NCBI RefSeq assembly: GCF_030812915.1
Contig: NZ_JAUSTQ010000004.1
Span: 1 to 64,000 of the forward strand
Reading direction: 5' to 3'
Origin: Alkalibacillus salilacus
GTDB taxonomy: Bacteria; Bacillota; Bacilli; Bacillales; Alkalibacillaceae
DNA: 64,000 bases
Shown piece by piece: positions 43,928 to 53,384 of this stretch. Positions within the stretch are counted from its first letter, which is position 1. The number at the start of each line of letters is the position of its first letter. The notes under the pieces are model-generated. The model had not been told where the DNA came from. It saw nothing but the letters and a program-made list of their open reading frames with translations, and made no database searches. The position numbers and the translations under genes are program-made.

Positions 43928-45577
43928 ATGTCCATTAAAAAACGATTGTACATAATGACATTGACACCGCTCATTTTGAGTTTACTGATCGTGTCATTTA
44001 TTGCTTATGAAATGATTAACCTACAGGATTCATCACAAGATGATATCGACGTCTTACTCGAAAGTAAGGATATTTATTCCCAACTCCAATCAACTGAACA
44101 GGCTTTGTCTACTTATTTCTACAGCCCTTCTGCAGCAACGAAACAAGAAGCTGAATTGCAAGTAGAACAAACAGATGAAACGATTCAAGGGATTATGGAT
44201 TTAGTTGAAACAGACGAACAACAACGCTGGGCTAGCCAAGCTCAAGAAAAGTATTCAAATTGGCAAACTGCAACCAATGAAGCGCTCGAATCCGAGAACA
44301 TGAACAATGTTCAACAACAAGCACTAAGAACTGCCGGCCTTGTGAATGATGCCTATATGTTAGAGCGTGCGAGTAATAATTGGTATGATCAGAATATTGA
44401 AGAACAACAAAATAAGATCAGTGGATTACTAACGATGATTTTAATCGCAAGTATTGTCCTGATTATCTTCACATTGTTCTTAACCCTTAGATTATCGAAC
44501 CGCATAGCTAACCCACTTCAAGCATTATCACAGCAAGCGCAAGAAGCAGCTTCAGGTAAACTATCATTAGATATCGATGTTAATGAAAAAGAGAAAGATG
44601 AAGTTGGGCAGCTTAAGCGTTCATTTAAGACAATGATTGAGAACTTAAAAGATACCGTCGAATCTATCCATTCTATCAATCGACGGGTAGACGATTTCAG
44701 CACGCAACTAAATGATGAAATTAAAAGTTTAACAGAGGGCAGTGAACAAGTTGCTAGTTCTACCGATGAATTAGCACAGGGTAGTCAATCAATTTCCAAT
44801 GATGTGCAAGATGCGGTAACACTCGTTGAAAATATGCAACATGACTTTGAAGCAAATGCTGAAGAAAGTGACGCCGCCAATGAAGAAAGTACCCATGCAC
44901 AACAAGCTGTCCAAGACGGGCATAAAGCACTTGTTTCGCAGAAAACCATTATGGATCAGAACCAGGAAGCAATGGCAGAAGTTCGTTCATCAGTAGAACA
45001 ATTCACGCATTACACGGAACAGATTGAACAAGCTGTTGCACTTGTAAACGATATTGCTGAACAAACGAACTTACTTGCTTTAAATGCAGCGATCGAAGCT
45101 GCGCGTGCTGGTGAACACGGAAAAGGTTTCGCCGTTGTTGCCGATGAAGTTCGTAAATTGGCTGATCAGTCAACATCAGCGACAGATGACATTAAACAAA
45201 TGGTTGATCAAATTCGCCAAGGTGTCGATAAAATCAATGTTCAAACCGAAGAAACAACACGTTTAAGTGAAGAACAAGTGAATGCAGTCGATACATCTGA
45301 ACAATCGTTTAATAATATCGCCGAGCATGTTAGTCAAATCTATGACCGTCTAGAGAGACTATCACAAAATATGAACGAATCACGCAAACAATCCGAGCAG
45401 ATTACCGCAACGATGGAAAGTATTAGTTCTGTCACCGAAGAGACAGCTGCAGGAACTGAAGAAATTTCAGCTTCAGCAAGCGAACAACAAAATGCCTTCC
45501 AAAAACTACAACAAGAAGCTGAGAAACTTGAAATGATGATTGAAGAATTAAATGAAAAGACATCACATTTTCACTAA
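43928..45577 (+). CDS. Methyl-accepting chemotaxis protein
   Basis: 549 residues: membrane segment 1 (about 8-28), extracytoplasmic helical sensor region (about 30-167), membrane segment 2 (about 168-190), HAMP (about 191-245), and signalling domain with tip [21 protein letters not shown]. The sensor region is short and helical. It is in an operon with the BMP lipoprotein, so a receptor that reads a liganded binding protein is an attractive inference. Confidence 0.93.
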   Translation: MSIKKRLYIMTLTPLILSLLIVSFIAYEMINLQDSSQDDIDVLLESKDIYSQLQSTEQALSTYFYSPSAATKQEAELQVEQTDETIQGIMDLVETDEQQRWASQAQEKYSNWQTATNEALESENMNNVQQQALRTAGLVNDAYMLERASNNWYDQNIEEQQNKISGLLTMILIASIVLIIFTLFLTLRLSNRIANPLQALSQQAQEAASGKLSLDIDVNEKEKDEVGQLKRSFKTMIENLKDTVESIHSINRRVDDFSTQLNDEIKSLTEGSEQVASSTDELAQGSQSISNDVQDAVTLVENMQHDFEANAEESDAANEESTHAQQAVQDGHKALVSQKTIMDQNQEAMAEVRSSVEQFTHYTEQIEQAVALVNDIAEQTNLLALNAAIEAARAGEHGKGFAVVADEVRKLADQSTSATDDIKQMVDQIRQGVDKINVQTEETTRLSEEQVNAVDTSEQSFNNIAEHVSQIYDRLERLSQNMNESRKQSEQITATMESISSVTEETAAGTEEISASASEQQNAFQKLQQEAEKLEMMIEELNEKTSHFH

Positions 45578-45584
45578 GTAAATC

Positions 45585-45628
45585 TATCCCTTTCGACAAC
45601 ATAGTAGTTAAGTCGAAAGGGATTTTTT
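45585..45628 (+). terminator. Terminator after the chemoreceptor gene
   Basis: Perfect 12-bp stem ATCCCTTTCGAC / GTCGAAAGGGAT with a 14-nt loop and six T. The T run overlaps the -35 of the next promoter. Confidence 0.85.
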
Positions 45629-45654
45629 ACATTCGTTACCTTTTTGCTTACAAT
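45626..45654 (+). promoter_or_regulatory. Sigma-A promoter of the HTH/TPR regulator
   Basis: -35 TTTACA (45626-45631), 17-bp spacer, -10 TACAAT (45649-45654). Confidence 0.75.
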
Positions 45655-45677
45655 ATTAATAGAAGGTAAAATCATAC

Positions 45678-45695
45678 AACTGTTTTATAACAGTT
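45678..45695. promoter_or_regulatory. 18-bp palindrome before the HTH/TPR regulator, candidate operator
   Basis: AACTGTTTTATAACAGTT: two perfect 7-bp arms around TTAT, about 17 bp after the expected transcription start and 30 bp before the gene. A likely autoregulatory site. It is not a PlcR box. Confidence 0.55.
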
Positions 45696-45724
45696 CATCC
45701 TACTCTTATAAATTAGGTGAAAAA

Positions 45725-46969
45725 ATGTTTAATGTGAGCTCATTCATTCAATATCATAGGACAAATCAAGGCTTATCCCAGCGAGATCTTACAGATGGAA
45801 TATGTTCGATCTCATATTTAAGTAAAATAGAAAACGATACGATTGAACCGAGCCAAGATTTATTTAATATGTTATGCGAACGATTGGGTGTCTCACTTGA
45901 ATCTTTTAATAAAATGACGAACCATGCTATTGAAGACGAAATCATGTGGCTTTATAAACTTATTTCGAAAAAGAACTTCAATGAAGCGAACTCATACTAT
46001 CAATCTTTAAAAACCCAACTGACTCCCTTTCACCACGAACGGATTATTCATTTATTTAAGTTGATCGAACTTTACTATTTTATTGAAACGAAGGATGATA
46101 GAGTCAATCACTATGAAACAGATGACCTATTACAAATGGAGGCAAGTTTTGTAGAAGAAAAACGTTATTACTTTCTTAAAATCAAGGGCGTTTACTATAT
46201 TCACCTTGCTTATCCTCACCAAGCGATTCTTTATCTTATAGATGCTGAACAGGTCCTGACGCGTTATGCGATGAAAGATCCTGACTTGTATTATTTAATC
46301 GCTGCTACTTACACCAGATTATCTGAACCTGCCCGCAGCAATCACTATTGTCAAATTGCTAAAGAGCAATATATTAATGTGTTTATGTACCCTAGAATCA
46401 CCGATTGTTATGTGATGTTCGGTATCAATTATACGTTATTGCAAGCATTTGATATTGCAGAGCGCTATTTCTTTCAAGTCCTAAACTCAAGACCGATGAT
46501 GGATTCAGATCATGTAACTGCTAATGTGCAGTATAATATTGGGTTCATGTATTGTGAAAAACAAGAGTGGAAACAGGCATTGAACTATTTACATCAAGCC
46601 TTATCAGGTTTTCATTCAGCTTTTGAAAAACTCCATTGTGTTCAAATGATCGCAAAAGCTTATCATCATTTGCAGGAAAATGACGAAGCCATGTCGTATA
46701 TTGAATGTGGAAAACAATTAAGTAGCCAAACTGGTGATCAGAAAATTCTTTGTTTATTATGGCTGTTAGAACATCAAATTTATGATACCCTTCATACAAC
46801 ACAGTTTATTAATGAGGCTGAACAATACTGGCTTAATTATTTGGTTGAACGAGGAGAAAATCGGACTTTAAAACAGCTATATTTCTTCCTTTCAGAATCG
46901 CTAGTCAATCAGAACCGCCATAGTGAAGCGATTACGTATTATAACAAGTTGATGCAATTAGGCATCTAA
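45725..46969 (+). CDS. HTH regulator with TPR repeats, RRNPP/PlcR-like
   Basis: 414 residues: an XRE-type helix-turn-helix (about 7-62; RTNQGLSQRDLTDGICSISYLSKIEND) and a long helical TPR-like region to the C terminus. This layout is that of RRNPP quorum-sensing regulators, which bind short secreted peptides. No peptide gene was found on either side. ATG 45725 follows TTAGGTGA; an in-frame TTG at 45644 falls inside the promoter. Confidence 0.8.
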   Translation: MFNVSSFIQYHRTNQGLSQRDLTDGICSISYLSKIENDTIEPSQDLFNMLCERLGVSLESFNKMTNHAIEDEIMWLYKLISKKNFNEANSYYQSLKTQLTPFHHERIIHLFKLIELYYFIETKDDRVNHYETDDLLQMEASFVEEKRYYFLKIKGVYYIHLAYPHQAILYLIDAEQVLTRYAMKDPDLYYLIAATYTRLSEPARSNHYCQIAKEQYINVFMYPRITDCYVMFGINYTLLQAFDIAERYFFQVLNSRPMMDSDHVTANVQYNIGFMYCEKQEWKQALNYLHQALSGFHSAFEKLHCVQMIAKAYHHLQENDEAMSYIECGKQLSSQTGDQKILCLLWLLEHQIYDTLHTTQFINEAEQYWLNYLVERGENRTLKQLYFFLSESLVNQNRHSEAITYYNKLMQLGI

Positions 46970-46991
46970 ACTATTAAAAGTGAGGGATTCT

Positions 46992-47765
46992 ATGTCTAAT
47001 CTAGTGTTATTAACCGAAGAAGATCATGTGACGACTATTACTTTGAATCGCCCTGAACAAGTAAATGCTTTAAACGAAGAGATGTTAAGTGCTTTAGCTG
47101 AGCGTTTAAAAGAAGCATTCCATAATGATTCTAAAATTGTCGTTTTAGAAGCGAATGGTAAAGCTTTTTCAGCAGGTGGAGACTTAAACATGATGGTAAA
47201 TTCAGATACTGGCGGACATTTCGAAAACATTATGAATACCATTGAGGACATTGTCTTAACACTTTATCAAATGCCTAAAATCACGATCGCTGCGCTGAAA
47301 GGTTCAGCTGCTGGACTAGGCCTTAGTTTAACGCTTGCTTGTGACTATGTTTTAGCTAAATCAGATGCTAAAGTCGCAATGAACTTTATCGGAATAGGTT
47401 TGATTCCTGATGGAGGCGGACATTTCTTCATGCAACAGCGTATTGGGACTGTACGTGCGAAGCAAACCATCTGGGAAGGTAAACGATTAGAAGCTGATGA
47501 GGCAAAAGGGTTAGGTTTAATCGACTTTGTGATTAACTCTGATATGGATCAAGTGGTTAATCAGTATATTGATAAATTGAAGAAGTCGCCAATCTTGGCG
47601 ATGATTGAGTCAAAAATGATTTATCATCAGCAATCGATTGATCAACTCAAATCGTTCTTAGCTGATGAGACAAAAGGTCAGACAAACATGCGACAAACTT
47701 CGGATCACCAAGAAGGTGTTGATGCTTTTCTTAATAAACGCCATCCGAATTTCACTTGGGAGTAA
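46992..47765 (+). CDS. Enoyl-CoA hydratase/isomerase family protein
   Basis: 257 residues, crotonase fold: VTTITLNRPEQVNALNEEM, oxyanion-hole region AFSAGGDL and LKGSAAGLGLSLTLACDYVLA. The position of a usual catalytic Glu is occupied by IPDGGGHFFMQQRIG, so hydratase versus isomerase is undecided. ATG 46992 follows GTGAGGGA. It lies 22 bp after the regulator gene. Confidence 0.9.
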   Translation: MSNLVLLTEEDHVTTITLNRPEQVNALNEEMLSALAERLKEAFHNDSKIVVLEANGKAFSAGGDLNMMVNSDTGGHFENIMNTIEDIVLTLYQMPKITIAALKGSAAGLGLSLTLACDYVLAKSDAKVAMNFIGIGLIPDGGGHFFMQQRIGTVRAKQTIWEGKRLEADEAKGLGLIDFVINSDMDQVVNQYIDKLKKSPILAMIESKMIYHQQSIDQLKSFLADETKGQTNMRQTSDHQEGVDAFLNKRHPNFTWE

Positions 47766-47784
47766 GACCAAATTAATTCCTTAA

Positions 47785-47837
47785 TTAAAATCCCTTAGCC
47801 TTCATACTCGCATGTATGAGTTGGCTAAGGGATTTTA
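47785..47837. terminator. Bidirectional terminator between the hydratase gene and mtlD
   Basis: Stem AAAATCCCTTAGCC / GGCTAAGGGATTTT with an inner TCATAC / GTATGA stem, between convergent genes. Confidence 0.88.
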
Positions 47838-47851
47838 ATATACTTCAAGCT

Positions 47852-48994
47852 TTAATTACCTAACTCGTCCATTATATAATCATATAGTGGTTCGTCTGGG
47901 CTTAAGCCACACACGTCTTCTAAGACTCGAGCATAGCCAGATTCTTGAATCATTTGTTGTAATTCCACTGCTTCAGCATCTGCTTCGTTACTATAGTCAA
48001 GGGCACTGATAATCACCTTGATCAAATATTTAGGAGCTTCATTAAACAATTCAACGTACTGAAGGGCTGGGCGAATCAAGCGATCTTTCTCTCCTAATTT
48101 ACGCTTCGGTCCACGTGCTACTCTCGTGATCTCGTCATTTAAATAAGGGTTTTTAAAGCGATTAATAATCTTCTTACGATATTTCTTATGCGTCGCGCCA
48201 TCAAAACCATATAATTGAATGAGAACATGACCTGTTTCTTGTAGAGCACCGTTAACAGTCGTGATAACCTCCTGATCTTGGGTAGCTTCCTTAATAGTGT
48301 TGTATCCAAATTGGTCACCTAAATAAGCGATCGCAGCATGACCTGTATTAACCGTAAATAATTTCCGTTCAATATATGATGTTAAGTCTTCAACATAAGT
48401 AATCCCCTTTATATCAGGAACTTCGCCTTTAACATCATTTAGTGAAACCACCCATTCATAATAAGGCTCAACCGTTACAGCTAATAGATCATCATTTTCT
48501 TGATTAGGGACAATGCGGTCAACAGCAGCATCTGGAAACCCTACCCGTTCCTCTAACAACGCATGATACTCTTGTGGCAAATGTTCCAACACTTTTTCTT
48601 TGAGTAAAGAGCTGCCACCGATCATATTCTCACATGCGATCACATTCAGGTAATCATTCTTTTCGTCAAACCGTTTGACTAAACCTTCAGCAATATTTCG
48701 AGCGATAATCGGAAGCACTTGTGGTCCAACCGCAGTTGTGACGATATCAGCCTTAGCAATGTTTTTGCTTACTTCTTCTGGCTCTTCAGTACTGACAATG
48801 CCTGAAATATTGCTCACGATCTTCTCTTGCTCTTCTTCTCCTGCTAAAATCACAGGATATTGCTTGCGTTCATTAATCGCATGAATAATTGCTTCATTAA
48901 CATCGACGAACACGGTATGGTAATTGGCATCGGAGAGTAGTGTCCCAATGAACCCCCGACCAATATTACCAGCGCCAAAATGCACAGCTAGCAT
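47852..48994 (-). CDS. mtlD: Mannitol-1-phosphate 5-dehydrogenase
   Basis: 380 residues. N-terminal NAD-binding FGAGNIGRGFIG, central ENMIGGSS and NTGHAAIAYLG motifs. It oxidises mannitol 1-phosphate to fructose 6-phosphate. Its start abuts the mtlF stop, last gene of mtlARFD. Confidence 0.96.
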   Translation of the reverse strand: MLAVHFGAGNIGRGFIGTLLSDANYHTVFVDVNEAIIHAINERKQYPVILAGEEEQEKIVSNISGIVSTEEPEEVSKNIAKADIVTTAVGPQVLPIIARNIAEGLVKRFDEKNDYLNVIACENMIGGSSLLKEKVLEHLPQEYHALLEERVGFPDAAVDRIVPNQENDDLLAVTVEPYYEWVVSLNDVKGEVPDIKGITYVEDLTSYIERKLFTVNTGHAAIAYLGDQFGYNTIKEATQDQEVITTVNGALQETGHVLIQLYGFDGATHKKYRKKIINRFKNPYLNDEITRVARGPKRKLGEKDRLIRPALQYVELFNEAPKYLIKVIISALDYSNEADAEAVELQQMIQESGYARVLEDVCGLSPDEPLYDYIMDELGN

Positions 48995-49434
48995 TAATTA
49001 ACGCCTCCTAAAATCGTTAGAATCTCATCTTTTGTTTCGGCGTGAATCAACTTTTGAATATTCTCTTCTTCAGAACAAACGAGTGCAATTTTAGACAGAA
49101 TCTCTAGATGCTCATTTCCTTTACCTGCAATACCGATCAAAATATTAACTTCATTTCCGTCAAAATCAACACCGTTCGGTACAATGACAACTGATAAACC
49201 TGTTTCATTAACCGTTGATTTCGCATCCTCTGTACCATGAGGAATCGCAACTTGATTACCAATATACGTTGTAGAAACTTCTTCACGTTCTAACATTTTG
49301 TCAATGTAGCTTGCTTCCACATATCCTTGATTGCTCAAAATTTGCCCTGCATAACGTACAGCTTCCTCTTTACTATTTAGTTCTGCATTTAATACAATAT
49401 TGTCTTTCGTTAAAATATCTTTAGCCATTGTCAT
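48994..49434 (-). CDS. mtlF: Mannitol-specific PTS enzyme IIA
   Basis: 146 residues, IIA of the mannitol/fructose family; the phosphorylated His is in YIGNQVAIPHGTEDAK. It passes phosphate to the IIB domain of MtlA. Two close ATG codons (49434 and 49428) are possible starts. Confidence 0.96.
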   Translation of the reverse strand: MTMAKDILTKDNIVLNAELNSKEEAVRYAGQILSNQGYVEASYIDKMLEREEVSTTYIGNQVAIPHGTEDAKSTVNETGLSVVIVPNGVDFDGNEVNILIGIAGKGNEHLEILSKIALVCSEEENIQKLIHAETKDEILTILGGVN

Positions 49435-49464
49435 TCTTCCCTTCTATTGGATGTTAAGACTCAC

Positions 49465-51516
49465 TTAAGTCAATTGCGACGCTAAATAAGCCTTGATTGT
49501 TTCTTCCTGTTGAGACTCGAAAATCGAAATCGCCTGATCATCTTTAACGAGTAATTCACTAATCGAACTTAAAACTTCTAATTCATGTTGATCAACGGAT
49601 TCTGGCGAGATCATAACCATCATGTGCCTCATTTCCATCCATTGATCATCCATTCCCCTCACTTTAATGGGAGTCTTTAAAGGGTAAATCGTTAATGAAG
49701 GCTTCACAACCTCACGATTCCGCGTATGAAATAAAGCCAAAGACGTGTTAGGGATTCCAACCCCACCACTATCTAATCGTTTTAACAACTGATCTGAAAC
49801 AACTTGATCATCGCGGATTACATCATGATTAAGCAATACTTCACAGATGGTCCTTACCGTTTGTTCTAAACTTAAATTCTTCTTAATTGGATGAACCGAA
49901 ACATCATCAATTATAGGTAGTGGATGATTTGGTTGTGACGCCTTCACGTCAACATCATGAGTTGAACTATCTTCGCTCCGATTCGTTTTTCCTACATTTC
50001 GACTCACCCGTTGTTTATGGATAAAACGATTAATCTCACGAATGTCATTTTGATCTAACATAGGTGATACCAGCACATACTCATTAGACATGTTTTGAAT
50101 GGGGACAGTTGATACCATAAAATCATACTTCTCTAAGTCTAAGCGTTCGATATCAAACAAAGAACCATGGTCAACTGAGCTGATCTCCGAAAAATGTTGA
50201 TTAATTTTAGTAGCTAACATTTTCGAGGTGCCTATACCACTCGAACAAACAACTAACACATTAAAGCGTAAATCCTCTTCCATCTTTAACATCGTCGAGG
50301 CAAAGTGTAATACCAAGTAAGCTACCTCTTCTTTCGGGAAAGTTAATTGAGGAAATACGTGATGAACACCTTCTTCGATGATCTCGAATAAGACAGGGTG
50401 GTCAGTTTCAATTTGTGATGCTAAGGGATTTTTAATATTCATCCCTTGCGATAATCGGAAAACAGCTGGTTTTAAATGAGCCACTAAATCATTTAAAATC
50501 TGATCTTGTTCAAATACAAACCGCTCCATTCTACGATTAACGAAATCAATTAATTCTTTGGCTTTAAAAGCCATATCAAGTGAAGATTCTTCTAATAAAT
50601 AGTCATGATCATAACGTAACTTCGCCCCGAGCAGGTGCATCGTAATATAACCAATCTCATCTCGCGGAATGGTCATATCAAACGCCTTCTCTAACTTTTC
50701 TATCATCTTTTGAGCTATTTGAAACTCGGTTGAATCTTCTAAATCAGCCAAATACGCCTGATCAAATTGAATCGTTTCACCCTTCTGCAAACGTTCCATG
50801 GCCAATGTTAAATGAACAATCAGTCCAATATAGGCATTATCTGCAAGTTCATAAGGTAAGTCAGCATTCGCCTGATTGACCGCTTCTTTGACCCGAGATA
50901 GTTTATCATGTTCAACTAAATCAAGAAGACGATGCGAAATTGAATTCATCTGTTTCGAATCATGCTCTATATTTTTACTCAACAAATGAATAAGCTCTGA
51001 TTCATCTACGTGTTTAGAAATAAGATAACTCATCGCTGAGCGCTTTTGTTTTTCTTCACCATCAATCTTCACCCCATAACCACGTTTTCGAATTAAACTT
51101 AACTCGTATTGCTCTAAAAGGGGCTGTAAATAATCGAGGTCATGACTAACCGTCGCAATGGTTACCTGTAGTTCATTCGCCAAAGCATACAATTTAATCG
51201 GGTCTTGAGCTTCTAATAGTGTCGTTAATATAATGGATTGTCGTTCTTCGGGTGTGTAATCAGTGTGCTCGAGTTGTAAAATCGCATGCTTCAACTGTTC
51301 TTGATTATGTTCATCTCCTGATAATTCAACTCCCACACCTGATTTCTTATGAATCGTTAAGTGATAATCTTGAATGATGGATTCAAGATTATTTAAATCA
51401 CGATGAACTGTTCTGACGCTAACATCTAATTCCTCTGACAACCGATTAACAGGAATTGGTTCATCGTAAGATAAGAGTGTCTCAATTAATTTACGCTCAC
51501 GACCAGAAATGTACAC
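49465..51516 (-). CDS. mtlR: MtlR, PRD-containing transcriptional activator of mannitol genes
   Basis: 683 residues: N-terminal helix-turn-helix (ISGRERKLIETLLSYDEPIPVNRLSEELDVSVRTVHRDL), two PTS-regulation domains (about 190-400), an EIIB-like domain (VLVVCSSGIGTSKMLATKI) and a C-terminal EIIA-like domain with GVGIPNTSLALFHTR, in which the usual PH of the phospho-site is replaced by PN. Activity is expected to be set by phosphorylation. Confidence 0.94.
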   Translation of the reverse strand: MYISGRERKLIETLLSYDEPIPVNRLSEELDVSVRTVHRDLNNLESIIQDYHLTIHKKSGVGVELSGDEHNQEQLKHAILQLEHTDYTPEERQSIILTTLLEAQDPIKLYALANELQVTIATVSHDLDYLQPLLEQYELSLIRKRGYGVKIDGEEKQKRSAMSYLISKHVDESELIHLLSKNIEHDSKQMNSISHRLLDLVEHDKLSRVKEAVNQANADLPYELADNAYIGLIVHLTLAMERLQKGETIQFDQAYLADLEDSTEFQIAQKMIEKLEKAFDMTIPRDEIGYITMHLLGAKLRYDHDYLLEESSLDMAFKAKELIDFVNRRMERFVFEQDQILNDLVAHLKPAVFRLSQGMNIKNPLASQIETDHPVLFEIIEEGVHHVFPQLTFPKEEVAYLVLHFASTMLKMEEDLRFNVLVVCSSGIGTSKMLATKINQHFSEISSVDHGSLFDIERLDLEKYDFMVSTVPIQNMSNEYVLVSPMLDQNDIREINRFIHKQRVSRNVGKTNRSEDSSTHDVDVKASQPNHPLPIIDDVSVHPIKKNLSLEQTVRTICEVLLNHDVIRDDQVVSDQLLKRLDSGGVGIPNTSLALFHTRNREVVKPSLTIYPLKTPIKVRGMDDQWMEMRHMMVMISPESVDQHELEVLSSISELLVKDDQAISIFESQQEETIKAYLASQLT

Positions 51517-51715
51517 TGATTCACACCCCCTTCTGACATTTCATCTAAATGCCCACTATTATTGTAACTACCCTAAAACTGCCAAAGCAATTCAATCTTC
51601 TTGCTATTTAGACATAATCAATGTTGCCATAACTAAACAACTTAAATTTTTTAATACTCATACAAAAATCGCGGAAGTCACTCTAGAAAGGCTATCCCAC
51701 GATTTTGCAGCTGAA

Positions 51716-53179
51716 TTATTTGTTTTTAATTGTTTCAACTAACTCATCATATTTAGGACTGTTTAAGAAGTTTTCCACTGAAACATGATAAGCACTTGGC
51801 ATTTTCGTTCTAGCACGATCTGTAAGGTCTTTATGCGTGATAATAATATCAGCATCACCTGGCAATTCGTTAATTGCTGTATTGTTTACCTCAATACCTT
51901 CGATACCAGATTTTTGGAACTTGTCTTTTAAGAGTGAAGCACCCATGGCACTTGAGCCCATACCAGCGTCACATGCGAAGATCACTTTATTGATATTCTC
52001 AGGCATTTCTTCAGGCTCCACTTCGGCATGATGTTCTTCGTTTGTTTCATCAGATTGTTCTGATTGTTGATTTTGTTTTAACTGTCCAGAAACAGAGCTC
52101 TCTTTACCTTTAAGTGATTCCATTTGGTTAGTTGCATTCTCTAACTCTTCAGTGTCATCAGTCTTACTGGATTTCAGAATAATAGAAGCAATTAAGAATG
52201 AAACAGCCGCCGCTACAATCACACCTAATAAGATACCTATATGATCACCTCTTGGAGTCATCGCCATAAGAGCAAATATACTACCTGGGGATGGAGTTGC
52301 TGTTAAACCAACGTCCATGATACTAAAGGTGAACACACCACTTACACCACCAGCTATTATTGCTAATAACAAGGAAGGTTTCATTAGAATATAAGGGAAA
52401 TAGATTTCATGAATACCACCAAAGAATTGGATGACAGTAGCGCCAGAGGCTGAACTTCTCGCCATTCCAGTTCCAAACACGACAAACGCTAGTAAGACAC
52501 CTAAACCAGGGCCTGGGTTCGTCTCTAATAAGAAGAGAATAGATTTGCCTGTTTCAGATGATTCTTCTAACCCTAATGGACTTAAAATACCATGGTTGAT
52601 GGCATTGTTTAGGAACAGGACTTTGGCCGGTTCAATGATGATATTAGCTAACGGTAACAGCCCAGCGTTCACTAATACTTCAACGCCTGATGCTAACACT
52701 TGGTTTAATGCAGAAACTAATGGGCCAAAGACTTTCAGTGCCAATCCTGCTAATATTGCACCTAAGATACCAGCTGAGAAGTTATTATAAAGCATTTCAA
52801 ACCCTGAACGAATATGATGTTGAAACGCCTCGTCCATTTTACGGGTGATATAACCACCGAGTGGACCTAGAATCATAGCGCCTAAGAGCATGGTAATGTC
52901 TGTACCCACAACAGCACCAATTGTCGCTGTTGCACCAACGACACCACCTCGGCCACCGTGTATCATTTTACCGCCAGTATAACCAATTAAAAGCGGTAAT
53001 AAATAGGTGATCATCGGTCCTACAAGCTGAGCCAATGATTCATTCGGAATCCAACCGTCTGGAATGAATAACGCCGTGATTAAGCCCCATGCAATAAAAG
53101 CTGCAATGTTCGGCATAATCATGCCACTTAAATAGCTTCCGAAACGTTGAACTTTTTCGCGCACACTATTTTGTGCCAT
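51716..53179 (-). CDS. mtlA: Mannitol PTS transporter subunit IICB
   Basis: 487 residues: IIC membrane domain (about 1-335), an acidic, Gln/Glu-rich linker (about 340-395) and a IIB domain with phospho-cysteine in VIFACDAGMGSSAMGAS. No IIA domain is fused, which fits separate mtlF. AAGGAGG precedes the ATG. Confidence 0.96.
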   Translation of the reverse strand: MAQNSVREKVQRFGSYLSGMIMPNIAAFIAWGLITALFIPDGWIPNESLAQLVGPMITYLLPLLIGYTGGKMIHGGRGGVVGATATIGAVVGTDITMLLGAMILGPLGGYITRKMDEAFQHHIRSGFEMLYNNFSAGILGAILAGLALKVFGPLVSALNQVLASGVEVLVNAGLLPLANIIIEPAKVLFLNNAINHGILSPLGLEESSETGKSILFLLETNPGPGLGVLLAFVVFGTGMARSSASGATVIQFFGGIHEIYFPYILMKPSLLLAIIAGGVSGVFTFSIMDVGLTATPSPGSIFALMAMTPRGDHIGILLGVIVAAAVSFLIASIILKSSKTDDTEELENATNQMESLKGKESSVSGQLKQNQQSEQSDETNEEHHAEVEPEEMPENINKVIFACDAGMGSSAMGASLLKDKFQKSGIEGIEVNNTAINELPGDADIIITHKDLTDRARTKMPSAYHVSVENFLNSPKYDELVETIKNK

Positions 53180-53225
53180 ACTTTTTCCTCCTTAAGTTAC
53201 TTACTAAAAATGATTTAATTGAATC

Positions 53226-53262
53226 TAATATGATTGCTAATATCTATGGTAAAGCGTTTTCA
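53226..53262 (-). promoter_or_regulatory. Candidate mtlA promoter with overlapping cre site
   Basis: Reverse strand: TGAAAACGCTTTAC (53249-53262) is one mismatch away from the cre consensus, and TTTACC within it can serve as -35 with TATTAG as -10 17 bp on. CcpA repression is inferred. Confidence 0.5.
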
Positions 53263-53315
53263 TTGGCTTCACAATCTTCTCTTAAAGCACTTTTGACAAC
53301 ATGAATGTTGACACC

Positions 53316-53346
53316 ATTAAAAAAGTACAGGTTAGGACCTGTACTG
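53316..53346 (-). terminator. Terminator after the flavin reductase gene
   Basis: Perfect stem AGTACAGGT / ACCTGTACT, 4-nt loop, followed by TTTTTT on the minus strand. Confidence 0.88.
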
Positions 53347-53384
53347 TTGAGAGTTTTATAGGAAATCTTTATATAAATTTTAGC

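Noticed and set aside
45644-45724. N-terminal extension of the HTH/TPR regulator from a TTG codon
   Set aside because: It runs through the -10 box and the 18-bp palindrome and lacks a ribosome site; ATG 45725 has one.
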